DNA of 64,000 bases from Natrinema sp. DC36 (lineage in GTDB: Archaea > Halobacteriota > Halobacteria > Halobacteriales > Natrialbaceae), in assembly GCF_020405225.1 (NCBI RefSeq), contig NZ_CP084472.1, positions 1,550,001 to 1,614,000 of the forward strand, given 5' to 3'. The notes under the pieces are model-generated. The model searched no databases. It was not told where the DNA came from and saw only the letters and a list, made by a program, of their open reading frames with translations. This document shows, in pieces, positions 1 to 7,997 of this stretch (positions within the stretch are counted from its first letter, which is position 1; each line of letters begins with the position of its first letter). The translations under genes were made by a program, and so were the position numbers.

Positions 1-82
1 ACACCTCCTGTTCGAAGAAGCCGCTCGTGATCGTCCGTCGGTCGCCGGTTCTGTCGTCGGGGAAGTCGACACGGTCGCTCAT
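1..82 (-). CDS. Unknown protein, N-terminal fragment cut by window edge
   Basis: An open frame begins with ATG at 82 on the minus strand and runs off the left edge, giving 27 codons (MSDRVDFPDDRTGDRRTITS, then GFFEQEV). It is acidic and hydrophilic with no signal peptide. I do not recognise the family from so short a piece. It is divergent from the ArsR-type regulator at 205, about 120 bases away, so the two could share a control region; that is inference only. Confidence 0.45.
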   Translation of the reverse strand, partial: MSDRVDFPDDRTGDRRTITSGFFEQEV

Positions 83-204
83 AGTAGTCGTCCCACGACG
101 ACGCCGATAAAGCTGCGTCCACGCGTTTCGACAGATCGGATCGATGGCATGCTTCCCCCCAGCCTCGGCCGCGAGTGCGGTGAGAATCGGCGACACCCTT
201 CTTG

Positions 205-531
205 ATGCGGGATGTCGTACGGACGTGCGTGACACTGATCGACGCCCTGGGAAACGGAACGCGGTTGGCGATTCTCAGGGAACTCTCGCGGGAACCGATG
301 TACGTCTCGGAACTCGCAACGGAGATCGGAATGGACGGGAAAACCGCCGTCCACCACCTCTCGACGCTCGAGGACGCCGGGCTGGTCGAACACTACAGGC
401 GCGGGAATCGGAAGTACTACGAACTCGCTCGGCGCATCGAGTTGCGCATCGCCCCGCCGCCGGAGCGAGCGTTCGTCTTGCAGGCCGATCCGCTCGACGA
501 CGAGAGCGAGTCTGAATCGGAGTCGTCGTGA
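205..531 (+). CDS. ArsR-family winged-helix transcriptional regulator
   Basis: A small DNA-binding protein of about 108 aa. Residues about 10-75 form a winged helix typical of haloarchaeal ArsR-like proteins: a leading helix with NGTRLAILRELS, a recognition region with TAVHHLSTLEDAGLV, and a basic wing RRGNRKYYEL. The C-terminus is a Ser/Glu-rich tail. I chose ATG at 205; a TTG three bases earlier is in frame and a stop lies at 181-183, so the start cannot be much earlier. There is no obvious metal-binding cysteine set, so the inducer cannot be named. It is divergent from the partial gene at the left edge and precedes the membrane antiporter gene at 679. Confidence 0.8.
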   Translation: MRDVVRTCVTLIDALGNGTRLAILRELSREPMYVSELATEIGMDGKTAVHHLSTLEDAGLVEHYRRGNRKYYELARRIELRIAPPPERAFVLQADPLDDESESESESS

Positions 532-580
532 AAGCCACATCGTGTCCGTGCGCGGGCCAGACAGTGGTATTCAACAGGCC

Positions 581-622
581 CGTGTAGAGATCTCCCACGG
601 ATTCCGTGTAGAAATTTCCACT
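581..622 (+). promoter_or_regulatory. Two direct repeats with GARATYTC palindromes upstream of an antiporter gene
   Basis: The motif CGTGTAGARATYTCC occurs twice, from 581 and from 605, exactly 24 bases apart. Each copy contains an 8-bp palindrome, GAGATCTC at 587-594 and GAAATTTC at 611-618. They lie just upstream of a TATA-like element (CTATATGG, about 647-654), which is about 25-30 bases before the ATG at 679. The position fits a regulator binding two sites on one DNA face. Which protein binds is unknown; the adjacent ArsR protein is a guess. Confidence 0.4.
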
Positions 623-678
623 GAACTGATCCCCCCGGCCTGATAGCTATATGGCACTGGTTCGCATGCGGAACCCAC

Positions 679-1971
679 ATGCTCGAGGTCCTCGTCGAGA
701 GCGCCACCGCTTCGCGGCAACCGAGGGTCGTGACTGCGGTGCGCTCGATCGGTACGAGACGCCGTCCCTCTCGTCGATCGATCCGACGAATCATCGCCGC
801 TCTCCTGGTAACCGCGATGCTCGTCGCAGTTCCGGTCGCACCGGTAGTCGCCCAGGACGACGGAAGTACGGGTGAAGACGGCGACGCGGCGGAGAACGAA
901 GGCGGTCTCGAGGGGACGATCGAGGGATTCGTCGGGGCACAGGGGCTCCTCGGTGCGGTGCTCGTCCTCGTCATCGGTGGCGTCCTCTTGACGGTCTGCG
1001 TCGAAAAGCTGATCAGTTATCTCACGCGAGCGGCGCTGAAACTGAAGATATCGCTGTTCGCGCTCGCGATACTCTTCACCGGATTCGAGTTCGACGACAC
1101 GATTCTCGCGCTCGTTCTGTCGGCCGGCGACCTCGAGGGTGCCGCCCTCGGGACGGCGCTCGGAACCGGACTGGCGATCATCGGCGTGACGCTCGCGCTC
1201 GCCGCGATCATCAGCCCCTTCCCGGTCGATCTTCCGGCCGATTACATCGCCCTCTTCGCGCTGGCACCGCTGTTGTTGATTCCGTTCGTTCTCGTCGGAA
1301 CGCTGACGTTCGTCCACGGACTGCTGCTCCTCGGCGCGTTCGTCCTCTCGTTCGGGTACATCGTCGCTCGAGAGTACCAGCGCGACACGCCGGTGTTCCG
1401 GACCACCGAACTCGGCGAGGAGATACAGGCCGACGGCGGCGTCGCGTTGCCGGCGGAGTTCTCGGAGATCTCCGAGGACCGACTCGTCGGCGGTCGCTCC
1501 GCGTCCGGGTGGCTCTGGCTCTCCCTCTCCGTCCTCGCACTGATCGGCATCGTGTTCTCGTCGATGTTGCTCGAGGCCGGGTCTGAGGTCGTTATCGACG
1601 GGTTCGGCCTCGAGGAGACCGTTTTCGGGGCGACAGTGCTAACGGTGATCCTCACCTTCGAAGACGTCATGCTGACGATCGAGCCGGTCCGACGGGGCGT
1701 CCCCGAGATCGGCGTCGGAAACGTCATCGGGAGCGTCCTCTTCTCGGTGACGGGCAACGTCGGCGTCATCATGCTCCTCAGCGACCTCGAGATCTCTCGA
1801 TCCGTGCTCACGTTCCATCTCCCGACGGTGATCGTCGTGACCGCCCTCGCCGCGTACTTCCTCTCTCAGGGGAAACTGAAGCGGTGGCACGGCTTCCTCC
1901 TCGGCGGGCTCTACGTCGCCTACTGGCTGATCGCGATCGTCGTCTTCGGTGGCGTTCCGATCAGTGGCTGA
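679..1971 (+). CDS. Divergent CaCA-type (sodium/calcium exchanger) membrane protein with N-terminal signal
   Basis: A 430-aa polytopic membrane protein. A basic stretch of about 37 residues is followed by a hydrophobic segment (about 38-58) ending in an Ala-rich cleavage-like site before an acidic, Gly-rich linker, which looks like a cleavable signal. About ten membrane segments follow in two halves separated by a hydrophilic loop (about 225-275). The second half carries an alpha-repeat-like core with GNVIGSVLFSVTGN, typical of cation/Ca2+ antiporters. The usual Ser-Pro-Glu repeat signature is replaced by FEDVMLTIEP in the second half and by an acidic FDD region in the first, so the transported ion is uncertain. 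A paralogue follows directly at 2142. Confidence 0.75.
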   Translation: MLEVLVESATASRQPRVVTAVRSIGTRRRPSRRSIRRIIAALLVTAMLVAVPVAPVVAQDDGSTGEDGDAAENEGGLEGTIEGFVGAQGLLGAVLVLVIGGVLLTVCVEKLISYLTRAALKLKISLFALAILFTGFEFDDTILALVLSAGDLEGAALGTALGTGLAIIGVTLALAAIISPFPVDLPADYIALFALAPLLLIPFVLVGTLTFVHGLLLLGAFVLSFGYIVAREYQRDTPVFRTTELGEEIQADGGVALPAEFSEISEDRLVGGRSASGWLWLSLSVLALIGIVFSSMLLEAGSEVVIDGFGLEETVFGATVLTVILTFEDVMLTIEPVRRGVPEIGVGNVIGSVLFSVTGNVGVIMLLSDLEISRSVLTFHLPTVIVVTALAAYFLSQGKLKRWHGFLLGGLYVAYWLIAIVVFGGVPISG

Positions 1972-2141
1972 TCCGCGGTGAGTTCGCGGAACCGCCTTCG
2001 CTGGCAGCGCTACGACGACCACGGCAATTGGGGCGCTGAACTGGCGATTTCCCCACCCGCAGACCGTCTCCAGCCGCTCCGTCGCATTTCGTCGTGACCG
2101 CAGTCGACAATTAAGTACGACCGTGGTGTAGATTCACGGAC

Positions 2142-3224
2142 ATGGTCGTTCCGAGTTCGACGGCGGCCCTCCTCGGCCTGTTTCTCGTCGGCGTCGTGCT
2201 GGTGATCTGGTGCGTCGAGATCTTCATCGAAGCCGTCGCCCAGAGCGCCGTCTCGCTCGGCGTTTCCGGCTTCTTTCTCGCGGTCGTACTGGCCGGCGTC
2301 GACCTCGAGAACGCCGTCCTCGGCGTCACCGCGGCGTTCGTCGACCTTCCGGGGCTCGCGCTCGGGACGGTCTTCGGGGAGTCGCTGTTCGTCCTCGCCG
2401 TCGCCGTCGGGCTCGCGGGGATCCTCGTCCCGTTTCGGATGGACGTTCCCCGGACCTATCTCGTGATGCTGGTTCTCGTACCCGTTCCCGCGTTCGCGCT
2501 GTCGCTCGGAGGAACGATCGGCCCGCTCGAGGGAGCGGCCCTCCTCGGGCTGTTCGTCCCGCTGCTCGCCTACATCTTCTGGCACGAACGCCGCGCCGAA
2601 ACGACGTATCTGCTTTCGACGGAACTGCAGGAAGTAGTCGACTTCGATGCCGAACCGGACGCGAGTACGGATCGGAGTCCGGCCACATCGAACGGCGACG
2701 ACTCGAGAGCGCGCGGAGACCGATCGAACGGCCCGGATTTCGACCTCGATATCGACGAGTTCGTGCCATCGTTCGAGCATCGAAGCGGGCTCTTCAATCT
2801 CGGCATCGCCGTCCTCGCCGTGATCGGACTGACGATCGGCTCGGGTATCACGGTGGTCAGCGCCGAAGGAATTTTCGTCGCGTTCGGTATCTCGGGGCTC
2901 GCGTTCGGTGCCACGGTACTGAGTTTCATCGCCTCGATCGAGGAACTGGCCCTCACCGTCGAACCGGTTCGACGGAATCAACCGGAACTCGCCATCGGGA
3001 ACGTCGTCGGGAGCACGGTCTTCTACATGACGGCCAACGTCGGGATCATCGCATTGCTCCATCCGATCAGTACGGGCGGGGACGTCCTGGCGGTTCACTG
3101 GCCGTTTCTCGCCGGCTGCGTGCTCGTCGTGACGCTCATGCTCGCGCGAGGCCGTGTCACCCGGGTCGGCGGTGTCGCCCTGTTCGGACTCTATATCGCC
3201 TACTGGGTTGCAAACTACCTGTAG
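2142..3224 (+). CDS. Divergent CaCA-type (sodium/calcium exchanger) membrane protein
   Basis: A 360-aa membrane protein closely resembling the preceding gene product but without an N-terminal signal. The two hydrophobic halves are separated by a hydrophilic, Asp/Ser-rich loop at about 165-210. The second half has IEELALTVEPVRR followed by GNVVGSTVFYMTAN, matching the same positions as in the neighbour. As there, acidic residues are kept but the canonical Ser-x-Pro-Glu signature is lost. A TATA-like CAATTAAG at about 2109-2116 suggests its own promoter and a near-leaderless transcript. The 170-base gap to the upstream gene argues against strict co-transcription. The substrate is inferred only from the fold; a cation antiporter is the default. 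Confidence 0.78.
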   Translation: MVVPSSTAALLGLFLVGVVLVIWCVEIFIEAVAQSAVSLGVSGFFLAVVLAGVDLENAVLGVTAAFVDLPGLALGTVFGESLFVLAVAVGLAGILVPFRMDVPRTYLVMLVLVPVPAFALSLGGTIGPLEGAALLGLFVPLLAYIFWHERRAETTYLLSTELQEVVDFDAEPDASTDRSPATSNGDDSRARGDRSNGPDFDLDIDEFVPSFEHRSGLFNLGIAVLAVIGLTIGSGITVVSAEGIFVAFGISGLAFGATVLSFIASIEELALTVEPVRRNQPELAIGNVVGSTVFYMTANVGIIALLHPISTGGDVLAVHWPFLAGCVLVVTLMLARGRVTRVGGVALFGLYIAYWVANYL

Positions 3225-3343
3225 CCAACGACGATAGTCCCGTCTCGAGTCGGTTCGCGGATGGAACCCAGTCTCTCTGACTCGAGGGAAATTGACCCAT
3301 GGGTTCGAAATGAATCGAGCGGGGGATTCGAGCGGTACGGATC

Positions 3344-3393
3344 GATAATCCGTGTGGAAAAACGTCCTTAGGACGTACTAACGGGGGATTATC
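3344..3393. promoter_or_regulatory. Nested inverted repeat upstream of the copper/PQQ dehydrogenase gene
   Basis: GATAATCC (3344-3351) pairs with GGATTATC (3386-3393). Centred between these arms is a second perfect stem, ACGTCC (3362-3367) with GGACGT (3371-3376), around the loop TTA. The element sits about 150 bases upstream of the ATG at 3545, in an otherwise gene-free 320-base stretch. It could be an operator for a dimeric or tetrameric regulator, or a terminator-like structure of the upstream transcript. No run of T follows it, so an operator seems more likely. Confidence 0.45.
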
Positions 3394-3544
3394 CGTCGGG
3401 CTATAGACCAAGTTGATCTTGCGCGGGGAACGATCGAGTCAGTTTATTGCGATATATCGACACGACGCTATCCAGTACGCGGGCGGATTCGCGTGGCGAA
3501 CCGAACCGTGGTCCCCGCGGTCCGACACGGCGTACTGGACCACT

Positions 3545-5803
3545 ATGACACGGAACGACGACTCCAAAACGGCGACATCGAGGCGGACGATCCTCCGCTC
3601 GACCGCGGCGCTCTCCGTCGCGGGCCTCGCGCTGCCGGCGACGGCCCAGGAAGACACCATCACCGGCGAGATCGAACTCGGAGGGCGAATAAGCGCCTGG
3701 GTCGGGCTCGCGCCGGACGCCATCGCGGACGAACGAAATCCGACCCTCCAGCTCGAGCAGGGCGAGACCTACACGCTCACGTGGGAGAACCTCGACGGTG
3801 CACCCCACAACTTCAACATCGAGAGCGAGGGCGGCGACGAGCAGTTCGTCTCGACCGAGATCGTCTCGCAGAGCGGCGAGACGCAGACGGTCGAGTTCGA
3901 GGCGCAGGAAGGGATGGCGCAGTACTACTGCGGCCCGCATCCGGTCTCGATGCGCGGCGACATCGAGTTCGTCGACGAGACGGCCGCCGGCGGTGCCGAG
4001 CAACCCGGGCAATACATCGGCGAAGGACCGACCGTCGGCCTCGAGACGGTCGCTGAAGGGGAACTAACTGCGCCGACGAGCCTCACGGTTCCCGACGAGG
4101 ACGCCGACCGACGGTTCGTCACCGATCAGACGGGGCAGATCTATGTCCACGGCCCGGACGGCCTTCAGGATGAGCCGTTCCTCGACATTTCGGACCGGAT
4201 CGTCGAGCTCATGGAGTTCGACGAACGCGGACTGCTCGGGCTCGCCTTCCACCCCGATTTCGAGGAGAACGGACGGTTCTTCGTCCGCTACAGCGCGCCG
4301 TTACAGGAGGACATGCCGGAGGACTACGATCACACGTTCGTCCTCTCGGAGTTCCGGACCGCGAGCGACGACAACGAGACGGCCGATCCCGAGTCCGAGC
4401 GGCGGATCCTCGAGATTCCGGAGCCGCAGTTCAATCACAACTCCGGTTCGATCGCTTTCGGTCCCGACGGCTACCTCTACGTGGGATCCGGCGACGGCGG
4501 CGGTGCGAACGACACCGGATTGGGTCACGTCGACGACTGGTACGACGACAACGACGGCGGCAACGGGCAGGATACGGAGGAGAACCTCCTCGGCGGAATC
4601 CTGCGACTCGACATCGACGTGGAGTCAGACGAGCAACCGTACGGGATTCCCGACGACAACCCGCTCGTCGATCAGGAGGGCCACCGCGGCGAACACTACG
4701 CCTGGGGCTTCCGGAACCCCTGGGGAATGTCGTTCACGGACGACGGCGAACTCCTCGCTGCTGACGTCGGTCAGAACCTCATCGAGAGCGTCAACCACGT
4801 CCGGGCGGGTGGCAACTACAGCTGGAACGTCAAGGAGGGAACCTACTGCTTCAGCACGGAAACGCCGACGACACCGCCGGACGAGTGCCCGAACACCACT
4901 CCGGACGACGTCCGCGGGGGCGAACCGTTGCTCGACCCGGTGCTGGAGTATCCTCACGAGCTCGGGATCATCCAGTCCCCGAACGACGCCGCCGGGAACG
5001 GGACCAACGGTGGTGACGGCGCCGGAAATACGACCGAGAACGGCGGCAATACCACCACCGAAATGACCGAAGACGATAGCAACGCTGGCGGCAATATGAC
5101 TGAGGGCGGTGGCGATGGCGGCAACGAAACGGCAGTCAACGGAACTCGCGCCAACGGCGGCGTCGTCGGCGACCAGATCGGCGTCTCGATCACCGGCGGC
5201 TACCTCTACGAGGGCGGCGAAATAGACGCACTCGAGGGGGCGTATATCTTCGGCGACTGGAGCCTCGACGGCGAGAGTCCGGGCACGGTCTTCCTCGCCC
5301 GTCCGCCCGAGAGCTGGCCCGAGGACGCCGACGGCGGTGGTCCCGAGGACCTCTTCCTCGATCCACCGACGGACGGTGACGATGAAGGCGACGGAAACGA
5401 GACCGACGGCGATGGCGGGGACAGCGACGGCGCTCAGGGAACTACCCAGCGGGGGCTGTGGCCAATCGCACAGATCCAACTCCAGGGCGAGGCCGCAGAG
5501 AACGGTCGTCCGTCCGGATTCGTCTACGCCTTCGGCGAGGGCGCTGACGGCGAGATTTACGTTCTCACCACCACCACGTCGACGGTGGAGGGCGACGGTG
5601 CGGTCCACCGGCTCGTCCCGGCCGAGGACGGCGACGGCGGCGAAATGGCGGCCGAAGCCGACGCGGAAACGGGCAACGAGACGGCTGCCGGCAACGAAAC
5701 GACCGACGATGGGGCGGCAGCCGCCGACAACAAGACGGCGGCGGTTGATAACGAAACGGTTAGCGACGGAGCAGCGGACGGCAACGAGACGGCCGGGGAG
5801 TAA
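3545..5803 (+). CDS. Tat-exported fusion: blue-copper (plastocyanin-like) domain plus PQQ sugar/aldose dehydrogenase
   Basis: A 752-aa protein starting at ATG 3545; the longer open frame from 3413 is unsupported. A twin-arginine signal (RRTILRS, Arg13-14) precedes a hydrophobic stretch ending ALPATA. Residues about 38-143 form a cupredoxin with all four type-1 copper ligands in place: His88, Cys129, His132, Met136 (CGPHPVSM). A six-bladed propeller of the soluble glucose/sorbosone dehydrogenase type follows, with motifs LGLAFHPDFEENGRFF, GPDGYLYVGSGDGG and YAWGFRNPWG. Low-complexity Asn-Glu-Thr-rich insertions occur near 480-530 and at the C-terminus, rich in N-glycosylation sequons. The enzyme should oxidise sugars outside the membrane and pass electrons through its own copper domain. 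The substrate is unknown. It converges on another PQQ-enzyme operon. Confidence 0.85.
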   Translation: MTRNDDSKTATSRRTILRSTAALSVAGLALPATAQEDTITGEIELGGRISAWVGLAPDAIADERNPTLQLEQGETYTLTWENLDGAPHNFNIESEGGDEQFVSTEIVSQSGETQTVEFEAQEGMAQYYCGPHPVSMRGDIEFVDETAAGGAEQPGQYIGEGPTVGLETVAEGELTAPTSLTVPDEDADRRFVTDQTGQIYVHGPDGLQDEPFLDISDRIVELMEFDERGLLGLAFHPDFEENGRFFVRYSAPLQEDMPEDYDHTFVLSEFRTASDDNETADPESERRILEIPEPQFNHNSGSIAFGPDGYLYVGSGDGGGANDTGLGHVDDWYDDNDGGNGQDTEENLLGGILRLDIDVESDEQPYGIPDDNPLVDQEGHRGEHYAWGFRNPWGMSFTDDGELLAADVGQNLIESVNHVRAGGNYSWNVKEGTYCFSTETPTTPPDECPNTTPDDVRGGEPLLDPVLEYPHELGIIQSPNDAAGNGTNGGDGAGNTTENGGNTTTEMTEDDSNAGGNMTEGGGDGGNETAVNGTRANGGVVGDQIGVSITGGYLYEGGEIDALEGAYIFGDWSLDGESPGTVFLARPPESWPEDADGGGPEDLFLDPPTDGDDEGDGNETDGDGGDSDGAQGTTQRGLWPIAQIQLQGEAAENGRPSGFVYAFGEGADGEIYVLTTTTSTVEGDGAVHRLVPAEDGDGGEMAAEADAETGNETAAGNETTDDGAAAADNKTAAVDNETVSDGAADGNETAGE

Positions 5804-5921
5804 CCGCCTCGCCGCCGGCTCTCGGGCCGCTGACTCTGACCGTGACGGTCTCGGACTCGGATCCGAACGCTTCCCGTGGCGGCGTTCGACGCAAAAAATT
5901 TCTCTCGGCGGTTCGACAGCG

Positions 5922-7997
5922 TTACTCCTCGAGCGAGAAGACGGCGATCGTATTGCCCTCTTCTTCGACCTGATTCCCGCCACCGCCGGGAATCGCGACG
6001 TACTGTTTCCCTTCGGTCGGGTCGTACCAGCTCATCGGTGCACCGTCGACGCCGTGATCGCCGACCGTGAGCGCGGCCAGCCGTTCGCCCGTCTCGGTAT
6101 CGAAGGCGTGGAGGTGGCCAAGCGGACCGCCGGCGAAGGTCACGCCCGTCGCGGTCGTCAGCGAGCCGCCCCACGGCGGCCCGGCCTCCCAGCTGAACCA
6201 GTTCTGCCACTTCACCTCGCCGGTGATCGGATCGATTCCGGCGACGACGCCGGCCATCTGATTCCACTCCTCCACCGGTTCGTCGTCGAACTGCGGTAGC
6301 ACCTCCTCCTGTGCGTCCTCGTCTTCGGCCGCTTCCTCTTCTTCGGCCGCCTCTTCGTCTTCGTCGTCTCCGTCATCCCGTTCCCGTGCCTCGTGTAATT
6401 CGTCGCCAGCGTCGCCGTCCGTTTCGTTACCGACGGCCGCCGTTTCGTTACCGATCGCTGCCGTCTCGTTTCCGGGCGTCTCGTCGCCTTCTCGCTGCTC
6501 GCCGACTTCAACCCCGTTCTCGCCGTCTTCCTCGCCGGGTGCTGCACCGCTCTCCCGCTGTTCGCCCTCTTCGGCGACGTCCGTGGTGTCCTCCGGGTCT
6601 TCCTCTCCCACGTTAACCGGTTCCGTCCGCCGCACGGTGTCCATCCCGATGTAGGTCTCTCCCGCCTCGTACTCCACCTCGAACCAGGAGAACTTGATCG
6701 GGTAGTTGGTCCCTTTGACGACTAACGTCTGCGTCTCGGGATCGTACGCGCTGGGCTGCGGATTGGTCCCGCCGATGAGATCCGGCATGATCCAGGGCGC
6801 GCTCTCGAGGTCGTCGTACGGCGGCAGACTGTACATATTGAGGTGCTGGACGTACTCGTCGCTACGCTGGTGGAGCTGCCCGGTCTCCATATCGACCGTG
6901 TACACCCAGCCCGTCTTGCCGGGCCACGTCGCGAATTTTCGCGTCTCGCCGTCGACGTCCGCCTCGAAGACGACCGGCGGACTCGGCGAGTCGTAGTCCC
7001 ACCAGTCGTGGGGGGAGTCCTGATGGTGCCACTGATACTCGCCGTCCGCGGCGTTGACGGCGACTTTGCCACAGGAGTAGGGGTTGTATCCCGGTCGAAC
7101 GGTGCCGTACCACGGTCCCGGATTCGCCGACGGGATAACGACCGATCCGGCGTCAGGATCGATCGCGCCCGACGCCCAGGCGGTCGCACCGCCGTGTTGC
7201 CACGAGTCGCCGACCCACTCGTGTTCCGGCGTCATGTTGACGCGCCACTGCGGGCTCCCGTCCTCGAGGCTGATCGCGTCGAAGAAGCCGCTGACGCCGA
7301 ACTCGCCGCCGAAGCTGCCCTTCATGAGCATGCCGTCGTAGATCAGCGGCGGGAACGACGACGTGGTCCCCCGGGATCGCTCCCACATCAGTTCCTCGTG
7401 CATGAGATCATCGGCGACTTCGCCGCGATAGGCGGCCGCGCCGTTGTAATACCACTGCTCTTCGCCGGTGTACCGATTGATCGCGATGACGCCCAGATCG
7501 AGCGTGCTCTTGTAGACCGTGTCTCCGAGGACCGCGGGCCCACGTTCAGCGGGCGGCGTCGCGTCGGACGCACCCACGAGGGGTTCGTAGAAGTGCGTCC
7601 ACAGGAGTTCCCCCGTTCGCGCGTTGATCGCGTACAGCATGTCCGGGCCGACCGTCGTGTACATGGTCGGCGGGTCGCCGTCCACGACGATCGGCGAGCC
7701 CTGGAAGTCGTTCGGATCGTCCGCAACCTCGAGTCGATACTCGGCCTCGAGCTGATCGACGTTCTCCGGCGTTATCACGTCGGCCGTCGTGTGGCGCTGG
7801 GCTTCGTACGAGCCGCCCATGATGAGCCAGTTGGTCGGCTCCTCGCCCGTCTGCGCGAGATCCTCCTCGGTGACGTCCACTTCGGGTATCTGGTCGATGT
7901 TTCCCTGTTCGATGACTGATTCGCCCGGTTTTTCGTTCCACGGTGCGTCTTCCGGTAGTTCGATGAGGTGGGATTCGTAGGTCATATTCGGATTCAC
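5922..7997 (-). CDS. PQQ-binding eight-bladed-propeller dehydrogenase (quinoprotein alcohol-dehydrogenase-like)
   Basis: A 691-aa protein with repeated tryptophan-docking-type blades (GELLWTHFYEP, GEEQWYYNG, GEVKWQNWFSW) typical of type I quinoprotein dehydrogenases. It starts with GTG at 7997, overlapping the upstream stop by four bases (GTGA); ATG at 7985 is the alternative. Residues about 460-570 are an acidic low-complexity insert with GNETAAIGNETAAVGNETDG, the same sequon type as in the facing copper/PQQ protein. There is no signal peptide or membrane segment, while its coupled upstream partner has a Tat signal, so export as a complex is plausible. No cytochrome c motif (CxxCH) is visible, so electrons must leave by a partner. 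The alcohol or sugar substrate is unknown. Confidence 0.82.
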   Translation of the reverse strand: MNPNMTYESHLIELPEDAPWNEKPGESVIEQGNIDQIPEVDVTEEDLAQTGEEPTNWLIMGGSYEAQRHTTADVITPENVDQLEAEYRLEVADDPNDFQGSPIVVDGDPPTMYTTVGPDMLYAINARTGELLWTHFYEPLVGASDATPPAERGPAVLGDTVYKSTLDLGVIAINRYTGEEQWYYNGAAAYRGEVADDLMHEELMWERSRGTTSSFPPLIYDGMLMKGSFGGEFGVSGFFDAISLEDGSPQWRVNMTPEHEWVGDSWQHGGATAWASGAIDPDAGSVVIPSANPGPWYGTVRPGYNPYSCGKVAVNAADGEYQWHHQDSPHDWWDYDSPSPPVVFEADVDGETRKFATWPGKTGWVYTVDMETGQLHQRSDEYVQHLNMYSLPPYDDLESAPWIMPDLIGGTNPQPSAYDPETQTLVVKGTNYPIKFSWFEVEYEAGETYIGMDTVRRTEPVNVGEEDPEDTTDVAEEGEQRESGAAPGEEDGENGVEVGEQREGDETPGNETAAIGNETAAVGNETDGDAGDELHEARERDDGDDEDEEAAEEEEAAEDEDAQEEVLPQFDDEPVEEWNQMAGVVAGIDPITGEVKWQNWFSWEAGPPWGGSLTTATGVTFAGGPLGHLHAFDTETGERLAALTVGDHGVDGAPMSWYDPTEGKQYVAIPGGGGNQVEEEGNTIAVFSLEE

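Noticed and set aside
2010-3098. A 362-codon minus-strand open frame over the second antiporter-like gene
   Set aside because: Hydrophilic Arg/Asp-rich shadow; the plus strand encodes a clear polytopic membrane protein.
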